From an uncultured Lachnospiraceae bacterium (lineage in GTDB: Bacteria; Bacillota; Clostridia; Lachnospirales; Lachnospiraceae): DNA of 14,116 nt. How positions within the stretch are numbered: position 1 is the stretch's first letter; each line of letters begins with the position of its first letter. The position numbers and the translations under genes are program-made. The notes below the pieces were generated by a model, which worked only from the letters and a program-made list of their open reading frames with translations, did no database searches and had not been told where the DNA came from. The stretch is taken from NCBI GenBank assembly GCA_910587295.1, contig CAJULP010000048.1:1-14116 (forward strand). The letters run 5' to 3'. Shown piece by piece: positions 13,446 through 14,116 of the stretch.

Positions 13446-13889
13446 TTACAACTGATTCTTCTTTTCCTCCACGATCAGCTTTACACCGCTGATCGACTTG
13501 ATGACCACCACAGCCCCTACCGGCAGGGTAACATGGTCGTCCGTGGTCCGTGCCGTCCATTCTTTCCCTTCCACAGTCACCTGCCCGATGCCCTGAAGAT
13601 TGTCAATCTCACTGATCACGATTGCCTGTTTCCCCACATAGCTCTCCGCATTGGTCTTCACCCTGTCCTTGTTAAAATACTTGACCGCAACAGGCCTTGT
13701 AAAAAACAGCAGAACAAATGATACCGCAAGGAACAGGACACATTGCAGCCAGATTGGCGCCCCAAGCGCCGAGCAGACCGCCGCGATCACCGCGCCGCCT
13801 GCGAACCAGACGCTGGTAAGTCCCATGGAAACGATTTCCAGAGCAATGCAGGCAACAAAAATAATCAACCATAATGTGGTAAAATTCAT
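13446..13889 (-). CDS. NfeD-like membrane protein, short form
   Basis: The start is the ATG at 13889 with AAAGGAGG about 6 bases upstream; a longer frame to 13961 lacks a ribosome binding site. The 147-aa product has three to four hydrophobic segments in residues 6-65 (LWLIIFVACIALEI, then a Gly-rich GLTSVWFAGGAVIAAV, then LQCVLFLAVSFVLLFF) and a C-terminal OB-fold-like domain (about 82-140) with VGKQAIVISEI and GKEWTARTTDD. It lacks the ClpP-like protease domain of the long NfeD form. These proteins support SPFH partners in the membrane; the SPFH gene follows directly. Confidence 0.88.
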   Translation of the reverse strand: MNFTTLWLIIFVACIALEIVSMGLTSVWFAGGAVIAAVCSALGAPIWLQCVLFLAVSFVLLFFTRPVAVKYFNKDRVKTNAESYVGKQAIVISEIDNLQGIGQVTVEGKEWTARTTDDHVTLPVGAVVVIKSISGVKLIVEEKKNQL

Positions 13890-13929
13890 ATTGCCCTCCT
13901 TTATCATCATAGTGTGATGCTTTACAAAT

Positions 13930-13958
13930 ATTTTACTACACAAAAAGAGATGGTGCAA
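13930..13958 (-). promoter_or_regulatory. Probable promoter of the nfeD-SPFH unit
   Basis: On the minus strand TTGCAC (13958-13953) and TAAAAT (13935-13930) are 17 bp apart. The -10 box has one mismatch and the -35 box keeps TTG. It lies 40 bases upstream of the NfeD-like start. Confidence 0.45.
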
Positions 13959-14046
13959 CAAAAGATAAATTCCCGGTATGTGTCAAGTGTTAGTTGGCAC
14001 TTTTTCATTTTTTCTTTTTGATGTCATTGCTTGCGTTCTTTTTATT

Positions 14047-14077
14047 GGGCGTTCAGAAATTGATTACTGAACGTCCC
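14047..14077. other. Hairpin in the right-end intergenic region
   Basis: GGGCGTTCAG (14047-14056) pairs with CTGAACG-T-CCC (14067-14077) with one bulged T and a 10-base loop. Neither strand has a T-run right after the stem, so it is not a clear terminator. The rest of 13960-14116 shows no gene that I can support. Confidence 0.35.
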
Positions 14078-14116
14078 GCTTTGAAGGGTCACTCAATACA
14101 CCCTGCACGTACCCTA

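Noticed and set aside
13977..14010. TGTGTCAAGTGTTAGTTGGCAC followed by T-rich DNA, resembling the end of an IS21-like element
   Set aside because: No transposase, no second end and no target duplication in the window; the likeness is only by eye.

Overview
The window looks like the chromosome of a gut-type clostridial Firmicute, most likely Lachnospiraceae. The gene order nfeD, SPFH, argF, DUF6145-like, dusB, unknown, greA, lysS, the strong AAGGAG-type ribosome binding sites and the protein sequences all suggest this. Nearly every gene is on the minus strand, so transcription runs from right to left.

Right part (about 7233-14116): a housekeeping block. It holds an NfeD-like membrane protein, an SPFH/band-7 protein, ornithine carbamoyltransferase, a DUF6145-type small protein, tRNA-dihydrouridine synthase, an unrecognised 233-aa protein, GreA and class II lysyl-tRNA synthetase. 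A perfect consensus sigma-A promoter (TTGACA, 17 bp, TATAAT) lies inside the 3' end of the 233-aa gene and should drive greA-lysS.

Left part (1 to about 7200): one end of an integrative and conjugative element of the Tn1549/Tn916 type, sitting just downstream of lysS. From the end inward it has tandem 11-bp GTAGTAAAT repeats that resemble integrase arm sites, a structured leader with a terminator-like hairpin, DUF6075-type and DUF3970-type proteins, ParA, ParB, a RepA_N replication initiator, a small membrane protein (DUF6050-type), a convergent XRE regulator with a divergent operator, and accessory genes. The integrase and transfer genes are not in the window and should lie further left. The repA gene carries seven tandem 23-bp repeats in its central coding region. 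They are the best candidate for the replication origin of the circular form.

Far left (about 135-2404): a two-gene cargo cassette made of an unknown 221-aa protein followed by a 461-aa protein with an HNH/zinc-finger-like N-terminus. It is AT-rich and bounded by two near-identical terminator sequences. The function is unknown; a defence or other cargo role is possible. This is the best candidate here for an undescribed system.
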